The translations under genes were made by a program, and so were the position numbers. A model generated the notes under the pieces. The model was given only the letters and a program-made list of their open reading frames with translations, had not been told where the DNA came from and searched no databases. From contig NZ_STGF01000017.1 in assembly GCF_005222705.1 (NCBI RefSeq), positions 62,001-126,000 on the forward strand: a stretch of 64,000 bases of DNA, read 5' to 3'. The DNA is from Paenibacillus sp. SY21-1. Its GTDB lineage: Bacteria; Bacillota; Bacilli; Paenibacillales; Paenibacillaceae. This document shows, in pieces, positions 54,106 to 62,627 of this stretch (within the stretch, counting starts at the first letter, position 1; the number at the start of each line of letters is the position of its first letter).

Positions 54106-54360
54106 GTGACCGATCAATATGTATGGGCAATATTTGTTGCAGAGAGTACGGCGAAGTTCCCTAATTTCTATCCAATAGGGATGTTTTCTTCTCGTGAGCA
54201 AGCAATCGAGGAACTGGAAGCATTACCGAAAGATATGAATTATCAATTGCTTAGCCTGCCAATGAACCGTATGTTTGCTTACTATCACAAAAAGAGCGGT
54301 AAATTGGTTGGTATGGATGGGATTTATCATGAGCATTTTCATTACAAGAATGAGGAATGA
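54106..54360 (+). CDS. Small hypothetical protein
   Basis: 84 residues (VWAIFVAESTAKFPNFYPIG to GIYHEHFHYKNEE). GTG start with GGGAGGGGG upstream. A small orphan of the mobile element; no function recognised. Confidence 0.55.
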   Translation: MTDQYVWAIFVAESTAKFPNFYPIGMFSSREQAIEELEALPKDMNYQLLSLPMNRMFAYYHKKSGKLVGMDGIYHEHFHYKNEE

Positions 54361-54515
54361 GGATCGGGAAGTATTGTGCTGTGGAGTATGATGTACTTGA
54401 TTCAAATTAGATGAAAAGAATTCGTTATTCGGTTGGTCAGCAAGAAGTGAAGTGTTAGCCAGTCAAGATATGAATTTTGTCTTGACGGGCGGTTCATTTG
54501 ACAGACACTCGACAT

Positions 54516-54606
54516 TCCCTTCGGCCAAGTGGCCGAGGGACGGCACACGCCGAGGTGACGGGGTGCAGGGGTGTAATCCCTGCGAGCCCCCTGGGGCGGT
54601 GGGGGG
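54516..54606. other. GC-rich structured island (possible non-coding RNA)
   Basis: In an AT-rich region, about 90 bases of high GC form consecutive stems: TCCC.TCGGCCA/TGGCCGA.GGGA (54516-54540), CGGC-ACAC-GCCG (54541-54552), and GCAGGG-GTGTAAT-CCCTGC (54565-54583) inside GGGG/CCCC. The last stem resembles a T-arm, but no acceptor or anticodon arm fits a tRNA. Identity unknown. Confidence 0.5.
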
Positions 54607-54650
54607 ATTGTTGAATCAGTTGAAATGGCGCTTACCAATCATGCTGCTAT

Positions 54651-54881
54651 TTAGGAACTAGGATTGCTGAGGTCAGGTTGTCTACTCCAATGACAGATCT
54701 CAAACACACCTTTAGCACTGTATACGTAGGTATCATAAGCCTTTCCGTCAGTACCGTTCAGTTTGAACGATGCTGAATATTGATCCAATCTATCTTTGTA
54801 ACGACGATGCAGAACTGTAATCGCATTCCCTGGCTTACTGTACTCCAAAGTCTCTCCGATCTGTTCTCTTATCATCCACAT
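54651..54881 (-). CDS. Small hypothetical protein
   Basis: 76 residues (MWMIREQIGETLEYSKPGNA, YDTYVYSAKGVFEICHW). ATG 54881 has GAGGAAC upstream. No family recognised. Confidence 0.45.
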   Translation of the reverse strand: MWMIREQIGETLEYSKPGNAITVLHRRYKDRLDQYSASFKLNGTDGKAYDTYVYSAKGVFEICHWSRQPDLSNPSS

Positions 54882-54966
54882 TTGTTCCTCGCATTGATAG
54901 AAGATACAAAATATATAATTAACTGCACAACAAGTCCAAGGGATGTTGTTCGTAATTAATCCAAGC

Positions 54967-55570
54967 CTAATCGACGATGGTGTTCATCAGTGTATTGATA
55001 TGGGATGAACTGAAGAAGACCCAGCCATTAAGGTTTATGCCTGCACTTAGATCAAGCTCCAGCTCTAATGAATTTGGTTGTTCCTGATGGCGATAGAGCT
55101 TCTTTTTCCTCCTGAATTCTTGCGCTCGTCTGGTGTTCACAAGCAGGAAACGTTGTATATCCTCCCACCTAACCCAATCTGAGGGTCTACGCCGAATTCC
55201 ACATCATAGTACGCCGAATAGGAAATATGGTGGGCTGGTTCAGCAGGGCGTAGAAGTGAATCTCGCGAGCTAGAGAAGGATAGGCACGCAGTATTCTGGC
55301 TTTTACAGCGTTTAGATCGAATTGCAGTAATGGTTCATTATGTACGCGTATGAAGTAGTCAACGAATTCCAGTTGGGCTGGAAAGCGGCGAAAGGTGCAA
55401 ATGAATCCTCAAAGCGTATTCATCATATTAGGAAATCCGAAGGCGTACTCGACCGCATTGTCTTTATTGTGAAGGAAGTTGGGAGGTGTCGAAGTCACTG
55501 CGTCTACTATTTGAGACGGCAGGGTGCCGTACCTGTTGTTAAGCCAATCATCGTATCACTACTGAATCAT
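54967..55570 (-). pseudogene. Decayed gene, several frame breaks
   Basis: Minus-strand protein-like segments in successive frames: DDWLNNRYGTLPSQIVDAV to FPNMMNTL, a TGA, the same frame on through FRRFPAQLEFVDYFIRVHNE and ARILRAYPSLAREIHFYALL. A shift leads to YSAYYDVEFGVDPQIGLGG, another shift to DIQRFLLVNTRRAQEFRRKK, ending NTLMNTIVD and TAG. One nonsense codon and two frameshifts are needed, so it is inactive. Family not recognised. Confidence 0.55.
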
Positions 55571-55573
55571 ATT

Positions 55574-55783
55574 TTATTCGTCTAGCTTTTTCTCCGATAG
55601 GTTGCTCCATGCATTTTGCTGTTTACTCCATCTGATTCTCCGCAGTTTCATCTTCTCGATCAATAATTCAGCTTCTTTCTGTAATCCGTCATACTCCAAT
55701 GGGTTGAAGGAAAAGCCTTCATTGATGATAATTTCGTCTACCTGCACGGTTAATGTAATCCATGAGTTGTATATTGAATTCAA
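55574..55783 (-). CDS. Small hypothetical ORF, possibly 5' part of the decayed gene
   Basis: 69 residues (WITLTVQVDEIIINEGFSFN, ELLIEKMKLRRIRWSKQQN) from a TTG. It stops just upstream of the decayed gene and lies in the same frame, so it may be its 5' part. Start poorly supported. Confidence 0.3.
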   Translation of the reverse strand: MNSIYNSWITLTVQVDEIIINEGFSFNPLEYDGLQKEAELLIEKMKLRRIRWSKQQNAWSNLSEKKLDE

Positions 55784-55866
55784 TGTTGTTTGGTTTCGTA
55801 CAGGATTGTAATATCCCTAGATATTAAACGGGTGGGGTCAGCCTCGTAATAGCAATCTTGAAAGAC

Positions 55867-56090
55867 CTACATTGGATGTCCAAGCGCAATGGACAACTTA
55901 TAGAGGATCATGGACTTTGGTTCCTTGAGTTCGCCGCCTTCAATTCGTAGAATGGTGCTTTTAGCGATGCTCTTGCAGATTTGGAAGGGTAAAGTTCGGC
56001 GGTGGAAGCTTGTTGGTTTTCTCTGAAAAATCTTAAGCGGCCTCCAAGGTTTACGCTGGCTAATTCTATTAAATCCGCATTTTGACATAC
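55867..56090 (-). pseudogene. Frameshifted XRE-type regulator
   Basis: The 3' frame gives SIAKSTILRIEGGELKEPKS then YKLSIALGHPM, a clear XRE recognition helix. The matching 5' part lies in another frame (NADLIELASVNLGGRLRFFR, ENQQASTAEL). A frameshift near the CTTTACCCTTCC stretch separates them, so the regulator is probably inactive. Confidence 0.6.
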
Positions 56091-56477
56091 ATTTGGTTCG
56101 CTTTTATCGTATCACGCTCATATTGGTAGTATCTCACAGGATGGATAAAACAAAACCATTTGGCCTTATAATGGTTGCGTGGATAAAGGGATGGTGATAT
56201 CCTTACGTTCAATCGGAGGAGCGTTAAATATTAACTCGATTGAAGGAGGGGTTAACATGAAGGAGCCTTAATGCGAACTGGATAATGCAGTGAACACCGA
56301 TAATGTAATCTTGTGTTGCAAACCGTACTTCTAATAATAATCACAAAAAGTATGTCAGAATTGACACAGATGCTTTACGAAGCCACTATGTATGATGGTC
56401 AGGACAGCAGATTGTATCTGCAATGTCTAGCGTAACTACGGTGAAGAACTTACACTACATGAAGAAGGAGAAGTAAC
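56091..56477. other. Intergenic region before replication gene
   Basis: About 390 bases with no supported gene. AAGGAGGGGTT before ATG 56257 opens only a five-residue frame (MKEP then TAA), perhaps a leader peptide or debris. It may hold the replication origin or promoter used by the downstream gene; no iterons were seen. Confidence 0.4.
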
Positions 56478-57515
56478 ATGAAGATTGATACTGTACTATT
56501 ACAGACGGAAGCAACAGTAAGTGATGCTGCACTTAAGAAGATGGCAGGGGAAGGGAAGCACAATACTTATCACGGTGTACGTGACTATAGTTGCTATCTG
56601 TATCGAATAGATGGTGACCCGCGCCAACCACTTATTAAGTATACGGTGGAGAACAAGAAGCTCACTGTATTGGTGCCGTCACTACCGAGACTTGTAACGG
56701 GTTCATGCATGAATCCATTGAACGAAGGCCAGCGGGATCAAGTATACCAAGCACTAACACAGTGTTTGGGGAGTGTAGGCATAGAAGCTGGTAATCCCGC
56801 ACATTGGCAGATTAACAGACTGGATGTGTATCACGATTTTCAGGTAGGGGAGCACAACATCAAGGACTATCTGGACGCGCTCTCCAAGGTGAGTTTGCCT
56901 CGTTACGAGACACATCATTACAGTGGAACAGTCGAGTATCGGTCAGGTTCAAAGCGACATTACTCCTACAACAAGCATAAGAAGTGCGTGGATGAAGATA
57001 ATTCTTCTGTGGAGATTGAACAGAGTAAGGGTGTATTGCGCTATGAGGTACAGTACAGCGGAGCCGAGCTTAAGAGCAATCGCCGTACCCGTACCCGAAG
57101 ATTTGAAGAAGTTCTGTCAGATGAAGTGACGGGCAATCTCATCGAGAAGTATTTCCGCACTATTCCAGCAGCTAATCTGACCATAGCTACTGCCTCTGAC
57201 ATACAGCATGTGCTTGCTAACGAATATGGTTCGTCGACGGCCATTCGACTTATGGGTTTCATTTATGCATATGCACGCAGACAGCTTGACGGACTAAGTG
57301 CTGAGACAGTCTACAGATCGTTACGGCAAATTCAGCAAGCAGGGGTTGCTCCAGTGATTGGTACGCGGCAACTAGAACCACTGGTACTTCCCTTTGGAAC
57401 TCAGCAACCCAATGAGTCGGAGTTACATGATGATGCGGTAATCGGTTTGTCGTCTACTCCTGTAGCATCTGAGAACGATCTAGAGCGATACTTTTCCGAT
57501 AATGAAGTGATTTAA
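56478..57515 (+). CDS. Phage/plasmid replication protein, gene II/X-like
   Basis: 345 residues. The region WQINRLDVYHDFQVGEHNIKD and YSGTVEYRSGSKRHYSYNKH (about 112-170) resembles the gene II/X family of phage and plasmid replication initiators; RLDVYHD-type motifs with downstream tyrosines fit a nicking initiator. ATG 56478 has GAAGGAGAAG upstream. It converges on the nuclease gene at 57512, overlapping by four bases. It suggests the element can replicate as a circle. Confidence 0.6.
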   Translation: MKIDTVLLQTEATVSDAALKKMAGEGKHNTYHGVRDYSCYLYRIDGDPRQPLIKYTVENKKLTVLVPSLPRLVTGSCMNPLNEGQRDQVYQALTQCLGSVGIEAGNPAHWQINRLDVYHDFQVGEHNIKDYLDALSKVSLPRYETHHYSGTVEYRSGSKRHYSYNKHKKCVDEDNSSVEIEQSKGVLRYEVQYSGAELKSNRRTRTRRFEEVLSDEVTGNLIEKYFRTIPAANLTIATASDIQHVLANEYGSSTAIRLMGFIYAYARRQLDGLSAETVYRSLRQIQQAGVAPVIGTRQLEPLVLPFGTQQPNESELHDDAVIGLSSTPVASENDLERYFSDNEVI

Positions 57516-58465
57516 GGCTCGTTTTGGTACAATTGCCTGATTGGATTATCCGCTGATTCCCATTGATTTTTCACCATATTGGCGTAGGTTCGGCGCTGCA
57601 ACGGAGAGAGGTGTTCACTTCCTTCAAAGTTGTCAGCCGTAATGATGGATACAAATTGATCTACGAAGTCAATCATGTTGATAGCGCGGCAAATATCCTC
57701 TACATGAATGGATACCAAGCGACAATAGCGCGGATTCCAAATAGCTAGTTGTTTGATTTCAGGTTTAAAACCAGGTGTGAGGCACGACAATATCCAATAT
57801 GCAATGAGCTGACGACTTTGCCCAATCTTACAGCGAAATTCAGATTCAGTCTTAACGTCAATGAGCATATCTCCTATGATAATATCCCCGTCTGCGCCGT
57901 CTACAAGGGCTGTTACAGCCTCTCCAAATGAAGGGTTACATACAATGTTTGATCCGCAGAAGAGCCTAGAATGCCCGTTTGTAGCTTCCATAAGAGCTTG
58001 AAGATCATCTACATCTTCGTCACTCACTTGAAGTAAGTTTTCAGTTTCACCAACTCCAGAACGGTATAATTGTTCCAGTTGCCCTAGTCGGACAGCATCC
58101 CGAATGCAATCTGCTGTTAATGCCGATACTCCTGTGATGTAGTCGTTCCTGCGCTCAATAATTTCATTAAAGGCAAGATTGATAATATCATCCTCTAGAT
58201 GTTCAACTACTATTGAAGCGGCAAGGTTATGCCCATTCTGTTCCTGGTGAATACCATTTAGTCGCTGTACGTACGCTCTGAACATATAATCGTAGGCTTG
58301 ACCAATAACGGGAGTGCCGCGGCTGCCACGCTGAACAATGATTGGAGGCTTGGATGGGTAGGCAACATCCTTATCCATACTAACAAATGAATTCTTCAAA
58401 TTTGGAAGAGACGCAAATAACGTTTTGATTTGATTATTGTTTATTAGCAAACCCGTAAGTGACAT
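57512..58465 (-). CDS. PD-(D/E)XK (Cas4/RecB-like) nuclease-fold protein
   Basis: 317 residues. Near residues 190-225 it shows DGADGD-III-GDMLIDVKTES (aspartates 192/194, D203, K205) followed by QLIAY (Q219, Y223), the D...(D/E)xK plus QxxxY arrangement of RecB/Cas4-type nucleases. The N-terminal ~180 residues are helical and unrecognised. It follows an XRE-like gene by 41 bases on the same strand, so the two probably form an operon. Confidence 0.6.
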   Translation of the reverse strand: MSLTGLLINNNQIKTLFASLPNLKNSFVSMDKDVAYPSKPPIIVQRGSRGTPVIGQAYDYMFRAYVQRLNGIHQEQNGHNLAASIVVEHLEDDIINLAFNEIIERRNDYITGVSALTADCIRDAVRLGQLEQLYRSGVGETENLLQVSDEDVDDLQALMEATNGHSRLFCGSNIVCNPSFGEAVTALVDGADGDIIIGDMLIDVKTESEFRCKIGQSRQLIAYWILSCLTPGFKPEIKQLAIWNPRYCRLVSIHVEDICRAINMIDFVDQFVSIITADNFEGSEHLSPLQRRTYANMVKNQWESADNPIRQLYQNEP

Positions 58466-58506
58466 ATGAACTCTCCCTTAATTATAACGATGTCATTGTA
58501 GAGCAA

Positions 58507-59166
58507 TTAATCTTCCCCTTTGGTTGCCTTTAACTTTTTATAGTAATCGGACACAAGCTTTACTTGCTGACGAATTAGTTCCTGTAGTACGTCTAAATCG
58601 TCTTTCGACATTTCTGTTTGTCCGTAAATGGTCTTGTCTACGATCTTTGCACCTGTATTTCTTTGATACACTCGTATTGAAAATTCAACAGAGATATCAT
58701 CCATCCTGTAGCAATTGTTTTCATCATATTCGGGTTCGATTAAATCATCAGGTGGCAATTCAATTCCATACTCCTTCAAGCGTTCTTGTGCCTGCGGATC
58801 AAGAATATGAGGTCTTGCCCAGGCCTCGCACCACTTCTCAAAGAATAAATGTACATCTTCTTCAGTGCCAATAACGGATGTTAGCGGCAAAATAGAATTG
58901 GCGTAAAGAACCGACAATGGCACATTATACAGAGAAGCAAGTGCTTCAGCTTTCAGACGTTGCGGTTCAGTTTCGTTATCTTCCATGTACTTTAATCCTT
59001 GGTAAGTCATCGTACCTTTCAACTTAGCTGCGACCCAACTTCGACTGAATTCTCCAGTGCTTTTATACATGTCCTCTAATAGTTGCCTTATCTTAAATAA
59101 TCGTTTTCCTATAGTTTCAGATTCGTTGAAGGAGAACGATACCTCTTGTGCTCGATTACTAATCAT
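58507..59166 (-). CDS. XRE-like HTH regulator of the nuclease operon
   Basis: 219 residues. The N-terminal 85 residues (GKRLFKIRQLLEDMYKSTGE, SWVAAKLKGTMTYQGLKYME, LASLYNVPLSVLYAN) have the shape of an XRE-type helix-turn-helix. The C-terminal part is acidic and unrecognised. ATG 59166 has AGGAGGTG seven bases upstream. The 16-bp palindrome just upstream is a likely binding site shared with the divergent operon. Confidence 0.6.
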   Translation of the reverse strand: MISNRAQEVSFSFNESETIGKRLFKIRQLLEDMYKSTGEFSRSWVAAKLKGTMTYQGLKYMEDNETEPQRLKAEALASLYNVPLSVLYANSILPLTSVIGTEEDVHLFFEKWCEAWARPHILDPQAQERLKEYGIELPPDDLIEPEYDENNCYRMDDISVEFSIRVYQRNTGAKIVDKTIYGQTEMSKDDLDVLQELIRQQVKLVSDYYKKLKATKGED

Positions 59167-59188
59167 CAAATGACACCTCCTGATTATT

Positions 59189-59296
59189 ATTATACACTAT
59201 CAAGTCACGCTTTTAAAGTTAACTTTAATTTATTTAAAGTTTTTTGTTGACTTCTTAAATGGGGTTGTTGTATATTGTAAATGCCTCAATGAGGCA
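59189..59296. promoter_or_regulatory. Divergent promoters with 16-bp palindrome
   Basis: Minus strand: TATAAT (59194-59189) before the HTH gene. Centre: perfect palindrome TTAAAGTTAACTTTAA (59213-59228), with a further half-site TTTAAAGTT. Plus strand: TTGACT (59247-59252), 18 bases, TATATT (59271-59276). Then TGCCTCA-A-TGAGGCA (59282-59296) forms a 7-bp hairpin at the start of the plus-strand RNA. One regulator could control both arms. Confidence 0.65.
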
Positions 59297-59326
59297 ACCA
59301 AATTTATTAAGCGGAGGGTAACGATT

Positions 59327-59389
59327 ATGAAGAGTTTTAGCCCAATCATTCGAGGTAAATATTACGGACATGCAACACAATTTTGGTAG
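59327..59389 (+). CDS. 20-residue small ORF upstream of the RT-like operon
   Basis: A 20-codon ORF opening MKSFSPIIRGKYYG, with a strong GGAGGG eight bases before ATG 59327. It may be a leader peptide. The following 200 bases to 59588 hold no gene and could be a non-coding RNA segment. Confidence 0.4.
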   Translation: MKSFSPIIRGKYYGHATQFW

Positions 59390-59588
59390 CTGCGTTGTTG
59401 GTAGTACATAATCAGGACTAAAACGGTGAAATGAAGATGGGCTGTAGATCGTTCAAACTCGGGAGGGTCGCAGCATACTCAATTCACAATTTAAGGCTTC
59501 ATCGTGTAGTGGCGACTCAGGCTCATTGAAAACCAAATATGAAACACTTAACGCGCTAGTTATTTCAAATTTCAGGGAGGTCAATGCT

Positions 59589-60419
59589 ATGAGGACTGTA
59601 AATGAATTTAACGTAGATTACGTTTTTAAGAAGAGGTTTGGGTTGAAGCAACCACACGAGTTAAGCGAAAAGCAGCGGCAGAGGTACATTGAGGACATGG
59701 GTTTGGCATCAGAGATGTTGACAGTAGAAACATTTACCAGTGCAGCAAGCAAGATGGGTATAAGTTACTGTGAACTTTTCTTCATGGCTCTTCCTAGGCT
59801 AAGGATATTCATGCCAATTGTTCTATCTGACTATTTTGTAACTCGAGGACATTTTGGGTTTATAGAAAATGCTCACTTGAGTACCATCAATTGGGGTGAA
59901 ACGAAACAAAGGTTAGAGGAGGAAATGGAAAAGGGTGATTTTGAACCATTTTTTTGGAACATTGATAAAAGAGGGAGACATATGGCATATTTCAAACTAT
60001 TCGATCGAATCCCCAATAATCAGAAGTTCGATATTTTCCTCCATAACTTAGAAAGTCCTGGTCGCGATGATATATTTAGAAAAGGTGAAATTAATGAAAT
60101 TTTATCTTACAAACAGTATTCGGATTGCTGGAATAGAGCCATCCAAAGTTTTAAAGAGGATTACGGTAAAGATGAACATATTGTAGTTTATCAGCCTGAA
60201 TTCGGTATCTATAAAGGAGTTAGCCATGATTTTTACTGGGAGCTTGATAAGGAAAAGGCAGTAAGAGCCTCCCATGAAATGGGGACGAATGGCCGTGTTA
60301 AAAAACGAATGGTACACATACTTGATATCTTGGATTATGGATATGAGGACAAGAGCATACAAGTTCTGCCTGAGCATACAATGAAAATTCATTCCAAACC
60401 GTTGACTAATGAATGTTAA
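59589..60419 (+). CDS. Protein of unknown function in the RT-like operon
   Basis: 276 residues, no family recognised. It is charged and apparently soluble (EKQRQRYIEDMGLASEMLTV; FFWNIDKRGRHMAYFKLFDR; DILDYGYEDKSIQVLPEH). ATG 59589 has GGGAGG eight bases upstream; the in-frame ATG 59526 lacks one. It lies 152 bases before the RT-like gene on the same strand, with no terminator between, suggesting a joint role. Confidence 0.55.
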   Translation: MRTVNEFNVDYVFKKRFGLKQPHELSEKQRQRYIEDMGLASEMLTVETFTSAASKMGISYCELFFMALPRLRIFMPIVLSDYFVTRGHFGFIENAHLSTINWGETKQRLEEEMEKGDFEPFFWNIDKRGRHMAYFKLFDRIPNNQKFDIFLHNLESPGRDDIFRKGEINEILSYKQYSDCWNRAIQSFKEDYGKDEHIVVYQPEFGIYKGVSHDFYWELDKEKAVRASHEMGTNGRVKKRMVHILDILDYGYEDKSIQVLPEHTMKIHSKPLTNEC

Positions 60420-60571
60420 TAGCCATTTAGAATCGGATGACTTAGAGTGGAGCAGGAAGAGAATACCTGAAGAATCAAAGTCGTTACTTTTCACTTAATA
60501 ATGCACTGATTAGTTTCATCATTTGGAGTACTGGTGCAAGTATATTTGTTAATCGGAGGCGCAAAAATCTA

Positions 60572-61417
60572 ATGACATTACGACCGCCATATAGTGATAC
60601 CAAACTTGCCGAGAACATTTTTAATTCCATCGTATCATTTGAAAATATAAATGATGCGTACGCTGTAGTAAGACAGTTAAGTGAAACCATTGGATTTGAA
60701 GGTACTACTCGATTTGAAGAATCTTTGGAGACTAATTTTCTGGCATTACAACGCGAAATGGACACACTCAGTTACAGGCCTCGGCCAATGTATCATTTAG
60801 ACACTATAAAACCAGAGAAAGAGTGGGTTATGGAATTTGCCGTATTACTAATTCTTCGTGAATTTTTTGAATCGAGCTTCCTTGGCTCCAGTCATGGATC
60901 TTCACATGGTAAAGGTTTATCGACCGCCGCTGAGCAAATTGAAGATATAACGAGGCATGGCTACCACTGGATCGTTAATGTGGACAGCATCGCTTGGATA
61001 AGTAGTTACATTGAAGCCGAAGCATTAACGGAGACGTTGTTCCATTACATTACGGATGATAAATTGAGATCACTTCTATCAAGCATGATACAAGTGGAAG
61101 AAGTGATGCGAAATGATTTGATGGTTCCTGCCACCTTTAGTGGCTCGCCGCTAATTACCCTGCTTTATAATATTTACTTCCATTCATTGGACGAATTCAT
61201 CAGTCAAAAAGGCGTTCAGTATGTCAGATGTAACCATCTCGCCCTCATGTTCTTTAAAACACGTGGGGATGCAGAACGGGCCTATCATGAAGTACATACT
61301 TATATGACGGGTATCATGGGATTGAAATCAAAGTATCATGAGAACCAAGTACTCGTTAAGGAACTTCATGAAGCCACTGATTATTTACAACCTTTTTTTG
61401 AAATGCCTAAAGATTAG
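60572..61417 (+). CDS. Group II-like reverse transcriptase homologue without YxDD
   Basis: 281 residues. The RT palm and fingers are recognisable: NINDAYAVVRQLSETIGFEG and ALQREMDTLSYRPRP (RT0/1), FFESSFLGSSHGSSHGKGLS where group II enzymes have SYGFRPGRS, WIVNVD with a retained Asp138, and SGSPLITLLYNIYFHSLDE for the PQG-PLSPLL-NIYL box. The catalytic box is YVRCNHLAL (C220-H222) where active enzymes read YxRYADD, so both motif-C aspartates are lost. The LGIP part and the thumb/maturase domain are absent. The reading frame is otherwise intact. Confidence 0.65.
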   Translation: MTLRPPYSDTKLAENIFNSIVSFENINDAYAVVRQLSETIGFEGTTRFEESLETNFLALQREMDTLSYRPRPMYHLDTIKPEKEWVMEFAVLLILREFFESSFLGSSHGSSHGKGLSTAAEQIEDITRHGYHWIVNVDSIAWISSYIEAEALTETLFHYITDDKLRSLLSSMIQVEEVMRNDLMVPATFSGSPLITLLYNIYFHSLDEFISQKGVQYVRCNHLALMFFKTRGDAERAYHEVHTYMTGIMGLKSKYHENQVLVKELHEATDYLQPFFEMPKD

Positions 61418-61457
61418 ATCGTAATGTCTAGGCAGATCCCTATAGTGCATTAACCTC

Positions 61458-61485
61458 GCCGTTACTTCATGTAGCGGCTTTTTCT
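61458..61485 (+). terminator. Intrinsic terminator after the RT-like operon
   Basis: GCCGTTAC pairs with GTAGCGGC around TTCAT, followed by five T. It closes the plus-strand arm. Confidence 0.8.
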
Positions 61486-61812
61486 TTAGAAAGTGAGAAC
61501 CTTCTGAATAACTAAGGGAAATGATGGTTAGGCCCTCATTGTGAGGTCTTAAACTTCAACTCTGCAACAAAGATTATAAAGCCCTGGATTCCAGTGCTGA
61601 CGCGGCTTTTTAACACGTTGGAGCCTAGGTATGTGTAAAACCCCAAAGTACATTGAAATATTCTGAAAATAATTAGTTGATGCACTTGCAACCATCCTCA
61701 GTATTGGTTATACCAAGTATATGAGCTATATGGGGGCGAAAGCTCTACCTCCCCTCCAAGTTCACCACTATGATGGCGGAAGTAATAATACAGCAAAGAA
61801 TAGGTGAGTAGT
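61486..61812. other. Intergenic region, no gene recognised
   Basis: About 330 bases between the terminator and the XRE gene with only short unsupported ORFs. It presumably contains the promoter of the XRE gene. Confidence 0.4.
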
Positions 61813-62142
61813 ATGAAGTTTAAGGCCAGGAAGTTAACAAACGAAGAGATTGAATTGGCAATGCAGTTATTACATTCTGAAGCTGAACCACAGATAATGC
61901 TAGGAGATGGAGTTCGCGAAATCGGAGAGATTCTCAGAATTAAGCGCATAGCGGACGAACTTACACTCGAACAGCTCAGCAAGGAGCTGAATATTTCTCC
62001 AGGGTTCCTGAGCGAACTTGAAAACTCAAAGCGTAGTCTCTCTCGTAGTAAAGAGAAGGCAGTAAACAGGTATTTATACGACACCGTTTATTTTTATGGT
62101 GATAAGTATGAGATACGGTCTGGAGATGAGGATGATGATTGA
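61813..62142 (+). CDS. XRE-family transcriptional regulator
   Basis: 109 residues. Helix-turn-helix at about 40-85: EILRIKRIADELTLEQLSKE, LNISPGFLSELENSKRSLSR, a standard XRE pattern. ATG 61813 has AGGTGAG upstream. The C-terminus ends in an acidic run (SGDEDDD). Confidence 0.8.
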   Translation: MKFKARKLTNEEIELAMQLLHSEAEPQIMLGDGVREIGEILRIKRIADELTLEQLSKELNISPGFLSELENSKRSLSRSKEKAVNRYLYDTVYFYGDKYEIRSGDEDDD

Positions 62143-62361
62143 TTTTTAGCAGTTTGGTTAAGTGAAGGCGAGGCATTGTACGCATCTAATTGTGTTATTG
62201 TGCGTGATCTGTTTGCTAGGCATGTAAAGGGGTAAGAGTTGATGGCTCGCATGAAGCGAGCCGAATGGTAGCCGAAGGTAAGATGAAGAGAGCCGACCAA
62301 GCGGCCGACTCCCGTAGATTCAATTATTTCGGTAAGCGTCGATAGAATCATCCTCCGTGTA

Positions 62362-62478
62362 TTAATCAAGCACCGAACGCATGGTAGCTTCCAATTGTTC
62401 CAGTTCAGCCTTATTAAAGCCCATCTCACGAGCTGCTAGAAGTGCGTATCCAGTTATAATCGCGTTATTATTCACCAT
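62362..62478 (-). CDS. 38-residue small protein
   Basis: A 38-codon ORF (VNNNAIITGYALLAAREMGF, KAELEQLEATMRSVLD), with GGAGGGAGGAA before ATG 62478. It is amphipathic helical in character. The minus-strand RNA then passes two hairpins (AGTCGGCC/GGTCGGCT and GGCTCGC/GCGAGCC, 62245-62315). Function unknown. Confidence 0.5.
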   Translation of the reverse strand: MVNNNAIITGYALLAAREMGFNKAELEQLEATMRSVLD

Positions 62479-62627
62479 TTGTTCCTCCCTCCATGGATTT
62501 TGATTCTTGTATGCATATAATTGCTTTTGATGCAGATGCGAAAAACCATTGAGGTAGAGTGGTGGCTGAGCAACCTCTTTAAACCGCAGCTTTAAGGGAA
62601 GTAGTACAACAGAACAACTTCCTATGA

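Noticed and set aside
54516..54606. tRNA-Ser/Leu-like gene
   Set aside because: One arm resembles a T-arm, but there is no matching 7-bp acceptor stem and no anticodon arm with a 7-base loop.
55340..55585. 81-codon plus-strand ORF
   Set aside because: It lies opposite the decayed minus-strand gene, whose segments look more protein-like, and it has no ribosome site.
59277..61417. Classical retron
   Set aside because: The RT-like protein lacks the YxDD box and resembles group II rather than retron RTs, and no msr-msd fold was recognised.
60572..61500. Group II intron
   Set aside because: No domain V-like hairpin or intron boundaries follow the gene, and maturase and endonuclease parts are missing.
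62094..62429. 111-codon minus-strand ORF overlapping the XRE gene
   Set aside because: It overlaps the 38-residue gene and passes through two hairpins and the XRE gene; composition is not protein-like.
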